Assembly: GCF_006716235.1 (NCBI RefSeq)
Contig: NZ_VFOR01000002.1
Location: 744,001-808,000 of the forward strand
Reading direction: 5' to 3'
Source: Propioniferax innocua
Lineage (GTDB): Bacteria; Actinomycetota; Actinomycetes; Propionibacteriales; Propionibacteriaceae
DNA: 64,000 nt
Under the pieces are notes generated by a model that was not told the origin of the DNA, searched no databases, and worked only from the letters and a program-made list of their open reading frames with translations. A program made the translations under genes and the position numbers. Of this stretch, positions 48,530-57,884 are shown piece by piece. Each line of letters starts with the position of its first letter. The first letter of the stretch is position 1.

Positions 48530-49804
48530 GTGCTCACCGACCAACCCGTACATCTCCACGCCCGTTCCGCGCGCATCGACGACCCCGGATCCCTGATCGA
48601 TCTGCTTCCGGGAGACCAGTTCGACACCGCCTTCCTCCGGCTCGGCGATGGGTTCGTGGGCAGCGGTCGCGTGACGGGCCTCGCCTGCCGAACCCCGCAG
48701 GAGGCCGACGCCTGGTGGTCCCGCCTGACCTTCGAGCACACCATCGACGAGGACTTCGATGGTCGACTGGGCCCCGAAGGCTCCCCGAGGGTCATCACAC
48801 CCCCAGGCGTCATGGCGTTCGGACATTTCGTGTTCGATCCCGAACGAAGCCACAGCGACGCGGTGCTCCAGGTGCCCGAATGGGTGGTGGGACGCCGTGA
48901 CGGCGTCACCTGGGTCACGCAGATCTCCACCGAGCCCATCACCGCCCCTCCGAAGGCGCCGACGCCCGTGCCGGTCCGCCGCCACCCCGGCACGGTCACC
49001 TACGCCGATGGGTCCCTTTCGGCCATCGAGTGGGAGCGTCGCGTGCACATGGCGATCGAGCGCATTCGGGCAGGAGAGCTGGAGAAGGCCGTGTTGGCCC
49101 GCGAGATGGTCGCCACCGGCTCGGAGGGCATCGACGCACGACATCTCGCGGCGAACCTCGCCACGTCCTACCACCGTTGCTGGACGGCGATGGTCGACCG
49201 ATGGGTCGGCGCCTCACCGGAGATGCTGGTGCGTCGACGCGACGGCCTGGTGACCTCGCGGGTCCTGGCCGGAACCATCCAACGCACCAGTGAGGCCGAC
49301 GCCGACCGGGCGCTGGCCACCCACCTGGCGCGCTCGTCAAAGGATCTCGGGGAACACGAGTACGCCGTGGCGTCGGTGGCTGAAGCACTCGAGCCATGGT
49401 GCTCGGGCATGAACGTGCCCGATGCCCCCTACGTCCTCGAGCTGCCCAATGTGTTCCACCTGGCCTCCGACGTCACCGGCGTCGCCAAGCAAGGCGCGAC
49501 CTCACTGGGCCTTGCCGCGGCATTGCACCCCTCGGCCGCGGTGTGCGGAACCCCCACCGGTCTCGCACGCGACCTCATCGCGGAGGTCGAGGGACTCGAC
49601 CGTGGGCGTTATGCCGCCCCCATCGGATGGATCGACTCCAGCGGCGACGGCGAATGGGCCATTGCGCTGCGTGGAGGCCGGATCGACGGTGACCGGGCGC
49701 ACCTCTACGCGGGCTGCGGCATCGTGGCCGATTCGGTACCTGCAGACGAGCTGGCCGAATCCAACGCCAAGCTCATCCCGATGCGTGAGGCCCTGGAGGG
49801 GTGA
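48530..49804 (+). CDS. menF: Isochorismate synthase
   Basis: Converts chorismate to isochorismate, the first step to menaquinone (or to salicylate/DHB siderophores). The 424-residue protein has the chorismate-binding fold with EKAVLARE, GTIQRTSEADA, SSKDLGEHEYA, HPSAAVCGTP and the late CGIVADSVPADELAESNAK. I chose the GTG at 48530 because TACGCT lies 6 bases upstream. With the other men genes nearby the menaquinone role is most likely; the iron-box-like site upstream leaves room for a siderophore role. Confidence 0.9.
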   Translation: MLTDQPVHLHARSARIDDPGSLIDLLPGDQFDTAFLRLGDGFVGSGRVTGLACRTPQEADAWWSRLTFEHTIDEDFDGRLGPEGSPRVITPPGVMAFGHFVFDPERSHSDAVLQVPEWVVGRRDGVTWVTQISTEPITAPPKAPTPVPVRRHPGTVTYADGSLSAIEWERRVHMAIERIRAGELEKAVLAREMVATGSEGIDARHLAANLATSYHRCWTAMVDRWVGASPEMLVRRRDGLVTSRVLAGTIQRTSEADADRALATHLARSSKDLGEHEYAVASVAEALEPWCSGMNVPDAPYVLELPNVFHLASDVTGVAKQGATSLGLAAALHPSAAVCGTPTGLARDLIAEVEGLDRGRYAAPIGWIDSSGDGEWAIALRGGRIDGDRAHLYAGCGIVADSVPADELAESNAKLIPMREALEG

Positions 49805-49828
49805 GGCCCCCACGCCGGCCCACCGCCA

Positions 49829-50761
49829 TCACAGCGGCGTGAGCCAGCCCCATTCGTCGGCGAGTTCCCCAGCCACCGCGCGCAGGTGCTGGTGGAGGTC
49901 GGCGATGGTCTCCTTCACTGATCCGGCAGGCCCCTCGTCCTGCACCAGGTACTGCACCGAGACCTCCCGGCTCGGGGCGTCCTCGATCGTCAGCGCGACG
50001 ACCCCCGGATGGACCTGCCCCAGCACGGTGAGTGCGGGCCGCATGGCGACCCCGATGCCCTGACGCACGAGGGCGACCGTCAATCCCGGGTCGTCGGAGG
50101 AGACGCTGATCTGCGGATGGAACCCGCGTCGCAGACAGTTCTCCACCAATTCTTGGCGGCAGTGGGGACACCCGCCGACGAACGAAGACTCCGCGGCTTC
50201 CTCCAGAGCGATCGATTCACGTCCGGCCAGGGGGTGGTCCTCCGCGACGAGGAGGACGTTCTGCTCACGCAGGATGGCCAGGTCCTCCACGCCCTTGCGC
50301 GTGATGGTGCGCTCCTCGAAAGTGATGAGCGCATCGCACTGACCCGAGCGCAGCAGGCCGAAGTCGGCAGGCGGTTCGGTGTCCAGGACGCGGACCTCGA
50401 GGCGCGGCTCGGCGGTGACCATCCGCCCCAGGGCCGTGGGCAGCAGGACGGCGTTGGCGCTGGGGAAGGCCCCCAGGCTCAGGCTGATCGCCTCATCACG
50501 ACGCGCGGACTCCCGGACGCGGTCGCGGACGTCGTGCCAGGCGGAGAGCGTCGATTCGGCGTGGGCCTGAAGTGTCTTGCCGGCGGCGGTGAGCTCGACG
50601 CGACCGCCCTCACGGGTGAAGAGCTCCACTCCCATGATGCGTTCCAACGACTTCATCTGTTGGCTCACGGTCGGCTGGCTGAATTCGAGTCGGCGCGCAG
50701 CTGCCGAGATGCTCCCAGCGTTGACCACGGTGAGGAAGACCTCGAGAAGCTTGGTGTCCAT
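49829..50761 (-). CDS. LysR-family regulator
   Basis: The 310-residue protein has the LysR helix-turn-helix ([24 protein letters not shown]) and a substrate-binding-type effector domain that contains [14 protein letters not shown], a CxxC that might sense redox state or a metal; no such role is shown. A TACACT -10 box lies exactly 6 bases before the ATG. It is convergent with isochorismate synthase; its targets are unknown. Confidence 0.87.
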   Translation of the reverse strand: MDTKLLEVFLTVVNAGSISAAARRLEFSQPTVSQQMKSLERIMGVELFTREGGRVELTAAGKTLQAHAESTLSAWHDVRDRVRESARRDEAISLSLGAFPSANAVLLPTALGRMVTAEPRLEVRVLDTEPPADFGLLRSGQCDALITFEERTITRKGVEDLAILREQNVLLVAEDHPLAGRESIALEEAAESSFVGGCPHCRQELVENCLRRGFHPQISVSSDDPGLTVALVRQGIGVAMRPALTVLGQVHPGVVALTIEDAPSREVSVQYLVQDEGPAGSVKETIADLHQHLRAVAGELADEWGWLTPL

Positions 50762-50812
50762 GCTGCGAGTGTAAGTGCAGGAGCCGGGAATGGCAGCCGA
50801 CGCGGGCCGCGA

Positions 50813-52351
50813 TCAGCGTCCGCGCTTCTGTTTGGCCTCCGCCAACAGTCGCTGCTGTTCCTCCTGCTGCTCCTGCAGACGATCCATGGTGATGTGCCCC
50901 TGCACCAGCAGGAAGGCGATGCCAGCGATCGCCGCCGACACCATCCACGGCAGGTTGAACACCAGCGGCGCGGTGATGAGGACGACGACCTCGATACCGG
51001 CCACGAGGTTCATCGCGAGTCCTGGCGGCAGCGCGCCCATGGGGGTGTACATCTGCGGGGTCCCGTAGTCGACCGGACGACAGGTGACCCAGCGCGTCGC
51101 CGCGATGACGCCCGCCGCACCGATCAGGAGGGCCACCACGACCGCCTCGAACAACGGCCGATTCACCACCATCGCGGGGATGGCCGCCACCGACCACATG
51201 CCAGCGACGACGGCCGGTACCCGCATGGAGGCCTTGCGCAGAGCCGGGGTGTCGAACGGGAAGCAGCGGGCCAGACCCTTGGTGCGGCTGAGCACCCGCA
51301 TGCCGTTCATCAGCGGCACGAGGGTGACGAAGAGTGCCAGCGCGGAGACCGTCGGCGCGAAGGCGCCGAACCCGAGCGCATTCATCGCGTAGGGCACCAC
51401 GAGGACCGCGATCGGGCCGACCAGCAGTTGTGGGCGACGCTGGAGACGCTGCCAGTCACGTCCCTCCAATGCGTCGAGTCCGGTGCGTTGACCGCGCGTG
51501 GGACGCACCTGGCCGCGCTCCAGTTCACGACGCTCGATGATCATGTCCCGAATCAGGCCGAAGTCCATGGCGAACGCTGCACCGGCCATGCCGCTGACGA
51601 GCTCACCGCCGGCCACCAGGTGACTCCGCCGAATGTTGTTGAGGCGCCCCACAGCCACCAGGGAGCTGAGCGCGAGCACCGCACCCGAGGCAGCCGCCAC
51701 GATCCACGCCAACTGCAGCTCTTCCTGCGACGAGAGCGGCATCGTGGCCCATCCGGAGGCCACCGCCACGACCATGAGGAAACCCGCGAGCGCCAGAGCC
51801 CCCAACAGCCACACCGCCAGACGTGTCACCCATTCACGCTGCAGCCCCTGCTCGATGGCCGATCCCGCCACCACGGCACCCGACGCCAGCCCACAGGCAG
51901 CGGCCCAACCACCGATCTGCGCTGCCCCGGTGCCGGTGAGCGTCGCCACCAGAGCACCCAGCACCGCGCCCACCACGACGGCTCCGCCGATCGCGATCAG
52001 GGTGCGTCGCAGCAGCAGGCGTCGCCGATCCAACGGCGCCTCGAACAGCCAGAACCCCTCGGCGGCCGACGCCACCACGGGCCCGAACAGTCGGCTCACC
52101 GATGCGGCCATGGCACCGACGGTGGCGAGCATCGCCCAGGGCAGCAGGAGCCGGGCCGTGGTGCAGGATTCGGAGGTGCAGGCGGCCGACTGGCTCTGCG
52201 CATCGACCAGGACGGTCACGAGCATCGCGCCGAACATCAGTGCCGCCAGAACCGCCACATAGCCGTCCGACAGCACCTCGCCCAGCGTCCGCGTGGCGCG
52301 GCCCTTACGCCAGTCGGAGATGAGAAGACGCAGTTCCCTCTCGAGCGTCAT
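50813..52351 (-). CDS. DUF6297-like integral membrane protein, putative ABC permease
   Basis: The 512-residue protein has about twelve hydrophobic helices and a C-terminal Gln-rich tail. It overlaps the upstream ATPase by 4 bases, so they form one transporter. The family resembles DUF6297 of actinobacteria, unassigned in function. A role linked to the quinone pathway nearby is only a positional guess. Confidence 0.75.
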   Translation of the reverse strand: MTLERELRLLISDWRKGRATRTLGEVLSDGYVAVLAALMFGAMLVTVLVDAQSQSAACTSESCTTARLLLPWAMLATVGAMAASVSRLFGPVVASAAEGFWLFEAPLDRRRLLLRRTLIAIGGAVVVGAVLGALVATLTGTGAAQIGGWAAACGLASGAVVAGSAIEQGLQREWVTRLAVWLLGALALAGFLMVVAVASGWATMPLSSQEELQLAWIVAAASGAVLALSSLVAVGRLNNIRRSHLVAGGELVSGMAGAAFAMDFGLIRDMIIERRELERGQVRPTRGQRTGLDALEGRDWQRLQRRPQLLVGPIAVLVVPYAMNALGFGAFAPTVSALALFVTLVPLMNGMRVLSRTKGLARCFPFDTPALRKASMRVPAVVAGMWSVAAIPAMVVNRPLFEAVVVALLIGAAGVIAATRWVTCRPVDYGTPQMYTPMGALPPGLAMNLVAGIEVVVLITAPLVFNLPWMVSAAIAGIAFLLVQGHITMDRLQEQQEEQQRLLAEAKQKRGR

Positions 52352-53133
52352 CGACGACGCCCCCCACGCTTCTTGCCTGCGCTCTTCTTCTTGGGCGCTT
52401 GCTTCTTGGGCGCTTGCTTCTTGGGCGAGGAATCCGGGCGTGAATGTGCCTGCAGGACCGGCGGCGGGTCGGTCTCGGCCTCACCGGGATCGGGCTCTTC
52501 GTCGCCGATGCGCACGGTTCGGGTGGCCACGGCCTCGATGAGGCGGGGTTCGTGGCTGGCGAACACGACGGCGAGGCCCTCGGTGACCTCACGCGCCAGT
52601 CGCTCTCCCAGCCACGCGACACCGTCGACGTCGAGACGCTGCTCGGGCTCATCCAGCACCAGAAGCTTGCGAGGGCGGACGAAGGCGGTCGCGAGGGCGA
52701 GGCGACGCCGCTGTCCGGAGGAAAGGGTGCCGGGAAGCTGGCCCGACTGCGGAACCAGACCGACCTCCTCCAACACCTCGTCGACCAGTTCGTCCGGCTC
52801 CTCGACGCCATGGGCGCGGGCCAGGAGGTCGAGGTGCTCGACGACACTGAGATCTGGGAAGAAGTCGAGGTCGTCGATGACGGTGGCGAGGTCGCGTCGG
52901 ATGGCCATGGAGGATTCGGAGTACCTTTCACCGCCGATCTCGACGGTTCCGTCGGTGGGTTTGTCCGCACCCACCAGACACCGCAGAACCGTGGACTTTC
53001 CCGCGCCGTTGCGACCGACCAGAGCCACGGCTTCACCGGAACGAACGGTGAGGTCGAAGTCATCGATGATGGCCTTGTCCCCGAACCTGCGGGACAGCCC
53101 CGACACCTTCAACACCACTTCACGTTTCGCCAT
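52348..53133 (-). CDS. ABC transporter ATP-binding protein
   Basis: The 261-residue protein has Walker [10 protein letters not shown], signature [12 protein letters not shown], Walker [13 protein letters not shown] and the switch His in FASHEPRL. Its C-terminus is a Lys/Gln/Ala/Pro run with KKQAP repeats. ATG 53133 is used; a TTG 9 codons upstream is less likely. It is the partner of the DUF6297-like permease. Confidence 0.88.
   Translation of the reverse strand: MAKREVVLKVSGLSRRFGDKAIIDDFDLTVRSGEAVALVGRNGAGKSTVLRCLVGADKPTDGTVEIGGERYSESSMAIRRDLATVIDDLDFFPDLSVVEHLDLLARAHGVEEPDELVDEVLEEVGLVPQSGQLPGTLSSGQRRRLALATAFVRPRKLLVLDEPEQRLDVDGVAWLGERLAREVTEGLAVVFASHEPRLIEAVATRTVRIGDEEPDPGEAETDPPPVLQAHSRPDSSPKKQAPKKQAPKKKSAGKKRGGRRR
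52387..52427. repeat. 15-bp tandem repeat in ABC ATPase tail
   Basis: CTTCTTGGGCGCTTG occurs at 52387-52401 and 52402-52416, with a partial third copy to 52427. On the coding strand it gives repeats of KKQAP. Confidence 0.93.
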
Positions 53134-53233
53134 GGGGTCGATTGTCACCCACGGCACCAATGGCCGTCATATCGCCGGAGCGCTGAACCGCCGCGGCTCG
53201 GAAGCTGTCGGGGCTCGGTGGCAGGATGGTCCT

Positions 53234-53938
53234 GTGACTGATCGAGAAGAATTCCGCGCAACGCTGGCCAAACGCCGCGCCGATGTGGCCCAGATGTTCG
53301 ACGGAGTGGCCCAGCGCTACGACCTCATGAACAGCCTCATGACGATGGGCCAGGACCAGCAGTGGCGTCAGGAAGTGGTCGACGCCGTGGCCCCGCGGCC
53401 CGGCGAGCGCATCCTCGATCTGGCCGCCGGCACCGGAACCTCCTCACGACCCTTCGCCGACGCCGGCGCCACCGTTGTGCCGGCTGACCTCTCCCTCGGC
53501 ATGTTGCGCGTCGGCAAGAGCCGTCAGCCCGATCTCTCCTTCGTCAACGCCGATGGCCTGCAACTGCCATTCGCCGACGCATCCTTCGACTGCACCACCA
53601 TCTCCTACGGGCTGCGCAACGTCGAGCACACCGCGGCCGCCCTGGAGGAACTCCGGCGCGTCACCAAGCCCGGTGGACGTGTGATCATCTGTGAGTTCTC
53701 CACGCCCACCTGGGCGCCCTTCGCCACCGTGTACAAGGGCTATCTGCTGACTGCCCTGCCCACCCTGGGCAAGGTCTTCTCGTCGAATGCCACTGCCTAC
53801 ACCTATCTGGCCGATTCGATCCGCGCGTGGCCGACCCAGCCCGAACTGGCAGAGCTGATGCGCGGAGCCGGGTGGCGTGACGTGGCGTGGCGCAATCTCT
53901 CCAGCGGGATCGTGGCCCTGCACCGGGGCGTGCGTTGA
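53234..53938 (+). CDS. menG: Demethylmenaquinone methyltransferase
   Basis: Methylates demethylmenaquinone with SAM in the last step of menaquinone synthesis. The 234-residue protein has the UbiE/MenG motifs [30 protein letters not shown] and [12 protein letters not shown] 53234 is chosen because CAGGAT lies 6 bases upstream and the length then fits MenG. Its stop overlaps the next gene's ATG by one base. Confidence 0.93.
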   Translation: MTDREEFRATLAKRRADVAQMFDGVAQRYDLMNSLMTMGQDQQWRQEVVDAVAPRPGERILDLAAGTGTSSRPFADAGATVVPADLSLGMLRVGKSRQPDLSFVNADGLQLPFADASFDCTTISYGLRNVEHTAAALEELRRVTKPGGRVIICEFSTPTWAPFATVYKGYLLTALPTLGKVFSSNATAYTYLADSIRAWPTQPELAELMRGAGWRDVAWRNLSSGIVALHRGVR

Positions 53939-55620
53939 TGGATTTCACACTCGACGCCTACGCCGCGCGCACCTGTGCGGTGAAGACGCAGCACCTGTTC
54001 ACGCCGGGGTTGACGCCGGGGCCCGTCGACGAATCACTGCAGGACTCCTTCCACGGCGGTATCGATCATGTGGCCCATGTGGCCGAACTTCTCCTGGCCG
54101 GCCACCACGACATCGTCGATCTGCGTGAGACGCCCCGTGGCGAGGCGGAGTCAGCATGCGCCGATGCGATGGACGCGGGTGTCGCGGTGATCATGGGCGG
54201 GGAGCTCCAGCCCGATCCGGCCGGGCATCGCCGCGGGCGCGTGAACGTGCTGGTTCGGGCCGAGAACGCCAACACCTCGGGGCCGGCCGCCTATCGCCCG
54301 GTTCTGGTGAAGCCACGGCGGATCATGGAGCGTCGGGTCTCGGGCCGGGAGAACGTGTGGGAGGTTCCCTACAGCCCCCTGCATGACCTGGCGCACGAGC
54401 CCGGACGCGTCGCCGAGAACCGAGCGCTGCGCCGACACGAGAACGACTTCATCCAGGTCGCACACCTGTACCGACTGCTCGAGACCCATGGTCGGGTGGC
54501 GCCGGGCGCTCGCGTGGCGGGGATCATCGGAACCGACGAGGTGCCCGGCGTCGAAGGCCCGGTGGTGACGTGGGTGGATCTCGACGAACCGTTCCTGAAG
54601 ACCTTCTCCCGCAGCGAACCCACCGGCCGCAAGAGCCGCAGCCCGCTGGAGCGTCATGACCATGAGCACGCGTTCCGTGTACAGGTTGCCAAGAATGCTC
54701 TGGGCGGCGGCGAGCCACTGGTCGAGCCGGTGCGCATCCGCGAATGTGACTGGTGTCCGTGGTGGCGCACGTGCGAACCGATCCTGGGCCCCAACGACCT
54801 TTCGGCCCGGATCGACACCGCCCCCTTGGACGTGCGCGAGATCCGAACGCTGCGGGCGATGGGGATCCGCACCATCGATGATCTCGCCGGGACCGATCTG
54901 GAGTCCCTGCTCCCCAAATACCTTCCCGAGGTCACGCACCGCAGCCAAGCCGATTCACGTCTGCGCAATGCGGCGAGACGTGCACGCATGCTCCGCGACG
55001 GCATCGAACTGGAACGGACCACCGAGGGCCCGATTCCCATCGACCGCGCCGACCTCGAGATCGACTTCGATCTCGAAACCTATGACGACCGCGCCTATCT
55101 GTGGGGCTTCCTCGTCCATGATCGACGCTCCGGCGAACGCCCCTACTACAAAGCGTTCACCTCTTGGACGCCCATGGATGATGCGGCGGAGCTCGCACTC
55201 GCGTCCGAAGCGCTGGAGTGGCTACGCGACATCAGCACGACAGCACGCACCCGCGTCTACCATTACTCGTCCTATGAGACGCGCCATGTGGGCCAACTGG
55301 TAGGCTCCGGGGGAACACCACATCTGGACTGGGTTCTGCCGTGGGTGCATGAGCATTTCGTGGACCTCTACACGAGCGTCAAGAACAACTTCTTCGGCTG
55401 TCATGGTCTCGGGTTGAAGGTCGTGGCACAGCTCGGCGCAGATTTCCACTGGCGTGACGCCGAACCCGACGGGCTGAAGTCTCTTCAGTGGTACGAGGAG
55501 GCCGTCGGCGCCGAGACCGCAGCCGAGCGCGCAGCCGCACAGCGTCGCCTCCTCGAATACAACGAGGACGACGTGCGCGCCACCCACCATCTGCGTGCGT
55601 GGCTGGACGCTTCGGCCTGA
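53938..55620 (+). CDS. TM0106-family RecB-like nuclease with RNase H-like domain
   Basis: The 560-residue protein has an N-terminal Cas4/RecB-like region with one Cys near residue 13 and CDWCPWWRTC (270, 273, 279), the four-cysteine pattern of iron-sulfur PD-(D/E)XK nucleases. The usual catalytic D-E-x-K reads GRVNVLVR and RPVLVKPRR, so the nuclease core may be altered. A helix-hairpin-helix follows, and then an RNase H-like 3'-5' exonuclease domain beginning FDLETYDD (about residue 376). The start overlaps the menG stop by one base. Biological role unknown; no cas genes are near. Confidence 0.8.
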   Translation: MDFTLDAYAARTCAVKTQHLFTPGLTPGPVDESLQDSFHGGIDHVAHVAELLLAGHHDIVDLRETPRGEAESACADAMDAGVAVIMGGELQPDPAGHRRGRVNVLVRAENANTSGPAAYRPVLVKPRRIMERRVSGRENVWEVPYSPLHDLAHEPGRVAENRALRRHENDFIQVAHLYRLLETHGRVAPGARVAGIIGTDEVPGVEGPVVTWVDLDEPFLKTFSRSEPTGRKSRSPLERHDHEHAFRVQVAKNALGGGEPLVEPVRIRECDWCPWWRTCEPILGPNDLSARIDTAPLDVREIRTLRAMGIRTIDDLAGTDLESLLPKYLPEVTHRSQADSRLRNAARRARMLRDGIELERTTEGPIPIDRADLEIDFDLETYDDRAYLWGFLVHDRRSGERPYYKAFTSWTPMDDAAELALASEALEWLRDISTTARTRVYHYSSYETRHVGQLVGSGGTPHLDWVLPWVHEHFVDLYTSVKNNFFGCHGLGLKVVAQLGADFHWRDAEPDGLKSLQWYEEAVGAETAAERAAAQRRLLEYNEDDVRATHHLRAWLDASA

Positions 55621-55629
55621 ATCGGCCGG

Positions 55630-55983
55630 TCAGGCCTTCTCGGCGAACTCCTCCACCGCTGCCATCGCGCGCGGCCCGTAGACGGTGGCCGGGCCACCGT
55701 TCATGAGGATCGCCACACCGATGGCCTCCGCAGCCTCCTGCGGCGTGGCGCCCGCCCGGATGACACCACGCGCGTGCGAGGCGATGCAGCCGTCACACTG
55801 CTTGCTGACGCCGATGGCCAGGGCGATGAGCTCCTTGGTCTTGGTGTCGAGCTCTCCTGGCGCGACGGCGGCCTTCGACATCTGCGCGAATCCCGCATAG
55901 ACATCGGGGATGCGTTCGCGCAGGGACCGCGTGTGGGGCTTGATGTCGTCGAGAACGTCCTGGCCGTGGTTGTGCTTCTCCAT
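55630..55983 (-). CDS. AhpD-like / carboxymuconolactone decarboxylase family protein
   Basis: The 117-residue protein has the redox motif KQCDGCIASHARG in the AhpD/CMD fold. Such proteins act as alkyl-hydroperoxidase-like disulfide reductants or as unrelated decarboxylases; no ahpC is next to it. GAGGAG precedes the ATG. It is convergent with the TM0106 gene, and two direct repeats lie upstream. Confidence 0.85.
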   Translation of the reverse strand: MEKHNHGQDVLDDIKPHTRSLRERIPDVYAGFAQMSKAAVAPGELDTKTKELIALAIGVSKQCDGCIASHARGVIRAGATPQEAAEAIGVAILMNGGPATVYGPRAMAAVEEFAEKA

Positions 55984-56021
55984 CGGATCTCCTCACGTCG
56001 TCGTGGCGTCGGCCCTCATTC

Positions 56022-56062
56022 TCTCAGGGTCTCATCGGCTTTTTTCTCAGAGTCTCATCGGC
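56022..56062. repeat. 18-bp direct repeat upstream of ahpD-like gene
   Basis: TCTCAGGGTCTCATCGGC (56022-56039) and TCTCAGAGTCTCATCGGC (56045-56062) differ by one base and start 23 bases apart, in the spacer between menD and the ahpD-like gene. They could be a tandem operator or a chance duplication. Confidence 0.8.
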
Positions 56063-56090
56063 CGGGGCAGGTGCCCATCGCTCACATCTG

Positions 56091-57884
56091 TCACGGAAGT
56101 CCTGCCCGGCCCACCTCTTGGGCGAGAGCGTTGATCTCGGCGTCCAGTTCACGTCGGTCGTGTCGGGGAATGGTGACTTCGACGATCTGCATTCCCTCGA
56201 TCGGCGCGGCCAGCGCACTCCGCAGGGAGGCCGGATCCTCGGCCCGGTGGAAGGTGGCGCCCACTGCTCGGGCGAGGGACTCGATACCGAGCGTCAACGG
56301 GGTGGCGAAGACCCGCTCGAAATAGGTCGCATGGGCATTTGAACCCTGTTCGAGAGTGTGGAAGATCGAACCACCACTGTCATTGGCCACCACGATGCGC
56401 ACGCCCGGGCGGTCCTCCAAGGGGCCGGTGAGCAGGCCCGTGAGGTCGTGGGCGAAGGAGATGTCACCGATCAGCAGGGTCGCCGAGCCGGTCTCGGACG
56501 CCACACCACCGGCCGTGGCGATCAGACCGTCGATCCCTGCGAGCCCGCGGTTCGCCCACATCCGTGGCGACACAGCCGGGACCGGCGCGATGTCGAGGTC
56601 ACGGGCCGGGCTCGACGAGCCCATGATCAGATCGCCGTGTCCCACCGCTTCCACCACCGTCGCCGCAAGCTTCGGGCCACCCCAGCGTTCGGCCAGCAGT
56701 GCGTCGACGCCCGTCGCCAACTCCGCGTCCACAGCCTTCCACTGCGCGTTCCACGACTGCTCGGCGGCAGACAGCTGAGCGGGCGCGGGCAGCACGATGT
56801 CACCACAGACCAACGCCGCCCGTGCCGGAACGGTGTCACTGTCACCGACCTGGATGACCTCCACATCGTCACGGGCCAGCAGAGCCTGCTGCGGCCGCGA
56901 CAACGTCGGATGCCCGAACACCACGACCCTCTCGATCTCCTCGGCCAACCCGGTACGCAGTAGCAGCCGGGGGAACCGCAGGGCATCACCGGCGCGGGCA
57001 TTGCTGGAGGGTTCTGCCAGCAACGGGTATCCCTCCGCAGCACGACGCGCTCGCTCCCCCACCGTGGGCGTCGCGTCACCGGCGATCACGACCGTCCTCG
57101 GCCCGGCAGGCAGTTCGACAGGACGTGCCAGGGGCGCCACCACCTGACGCTGGAATTGACGCCGGGACGTTCCCGCGGGAACGTCCCGGGCGTCGTGGAG
57201 CGTTCCCGCGGGAACGTTTTCGTCGCTTCCAGAGGGTCGGCATCGAGCAGCGGCATCGGTCTTCGTGCGGGCCGGGGCGTCGTCACCTTCGCCGTCAGCA
57301 GTGACCAACGGGGCCGAGAACCGCACATTCAGATGAACCGGCCCTGCAGGCCCCATCGTTCCTCGTGCCGCCAGGGTCAGCCTCGCGGCCTGATGCCGCA
57401 CCGATGCCGACGAGGCCACCTGGTCGCTGAGGCCGGCGTCGGCCCGAACGAAGCCGGTGAAGATACCGGGCTGTCGAGTGGTCTGGTTGGCGCCGGTGTC
57501 GAGATCGGTCTCGGGCCGATCCGCCGACAGCACCATGATCGGAACCTGCGCATGATGCGCTTCCATGATCGACGGGAGGAGGTTGCCGACGGCTGTTCCC
57601 GAGGTGGTCACCACCCCCACCGGCTCTCCTGACGCTTTCGCCTGCCCCAACGCCCAGAAACCTGCCCCCCGTTCATCGATCCGCATCGTCAATCGCACAC
57701 GCCCCGCGGCAGCCGCATCGGCCAGAGCCAACAGCAGCGGCGCGTTGCGCGACCCCGGGGCTGCCACGAACCGTGTCACTCCATGATCGACCAATGCGTC
57801 GATGAGCTGCCGGCCCAGCCTGGGGCTGCTGGGGCCTTCGGCGGTGTCTCCGGACGCGAAGGGCGCATCGGCACTGGCGTTCAT
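56091..57884 (-). CDS. menD: SEPHCHC synthase
   Basis: Adds the succinic semialdehyde-ThDP unit to isochorismate in menaquinone synthesis. The 597-residue protein has the ThDP residue region RIDERGAGFWALGQAK and the cofactor motif GDISFAHDLTGLLTG...NDSGGSIF. The ATG at 57884 overlaps the menC stop (ATGA). In the linker between domains it contains two copies of the VPAGT palindrome, an insertion not expected in MenD. Confidence 0.92.
   Translation of the reverse strand: MNASADAPFASGDTAEGPSSPRLGRQLIDALVDHGVTRFVAAPGSRNAPLLLALADAAAAGRVRLTMRIDERGAGFWALGQAKASGEPVGVVTTSGTAVGNLLPSIMEAHHAQVPIMVLSADRPETDLDTGANQTTRQPGIFTGFVRADAGLSDQVASSASVRHQAARLTLAARGTMGPAGPVHLNVRFSAPLVTADGEGDDAPARTKTDAAARCRPSGSDENVPAGTLHDARDVPAGTSRRQFQRQVVAPLARPVELPAGPRTVVIAGDATPTVGERARRAAEGYPLLAEPSSNARAGDALRFPRLLLRTGLAEEIERVVVFGHPTLSRPQQALLARDDVEVIQVGDSDTVPARAALVCGDIVLPAPAQLSAAEQSWNAQWKAVDAELATGVDALLAERWGGPKLAATVVEAVGHGDLIMGSSSPARDLDIAPVPAVSPRMWANRGLAGIDGLIATAGGVASETGSATLLIGDISFAHDLTGLLTGPLEDRPGVRIVVANDSGGSIFHTLEQGSNAHATYFERVFATPLTLGIESLARAVGATFHRAEDPASLRSALAAPIEGMQIVEVTIPRHDRRELDAEINALAQEVGRAGLP
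57162..57216. repeat. Two palindromic elements in menD
   Basis: Copy 1 (57162-57189) is a perfect 28-base palindrome; copy 2 (57201-57216) is 16 bases, CGTTCCCGCGGGAACG. Centres are 33 bases apart. On the coding strand both are read as VPAGT (DVPAGTS, NVPAGTL). Confidence 0.95.

Noticed and set aside
56036-56046. T-run (TTTTTT) after CATCGGC as a terminator
   Set aside because: There is no adjacent stable hairpin; the run sits between two direct repeats.
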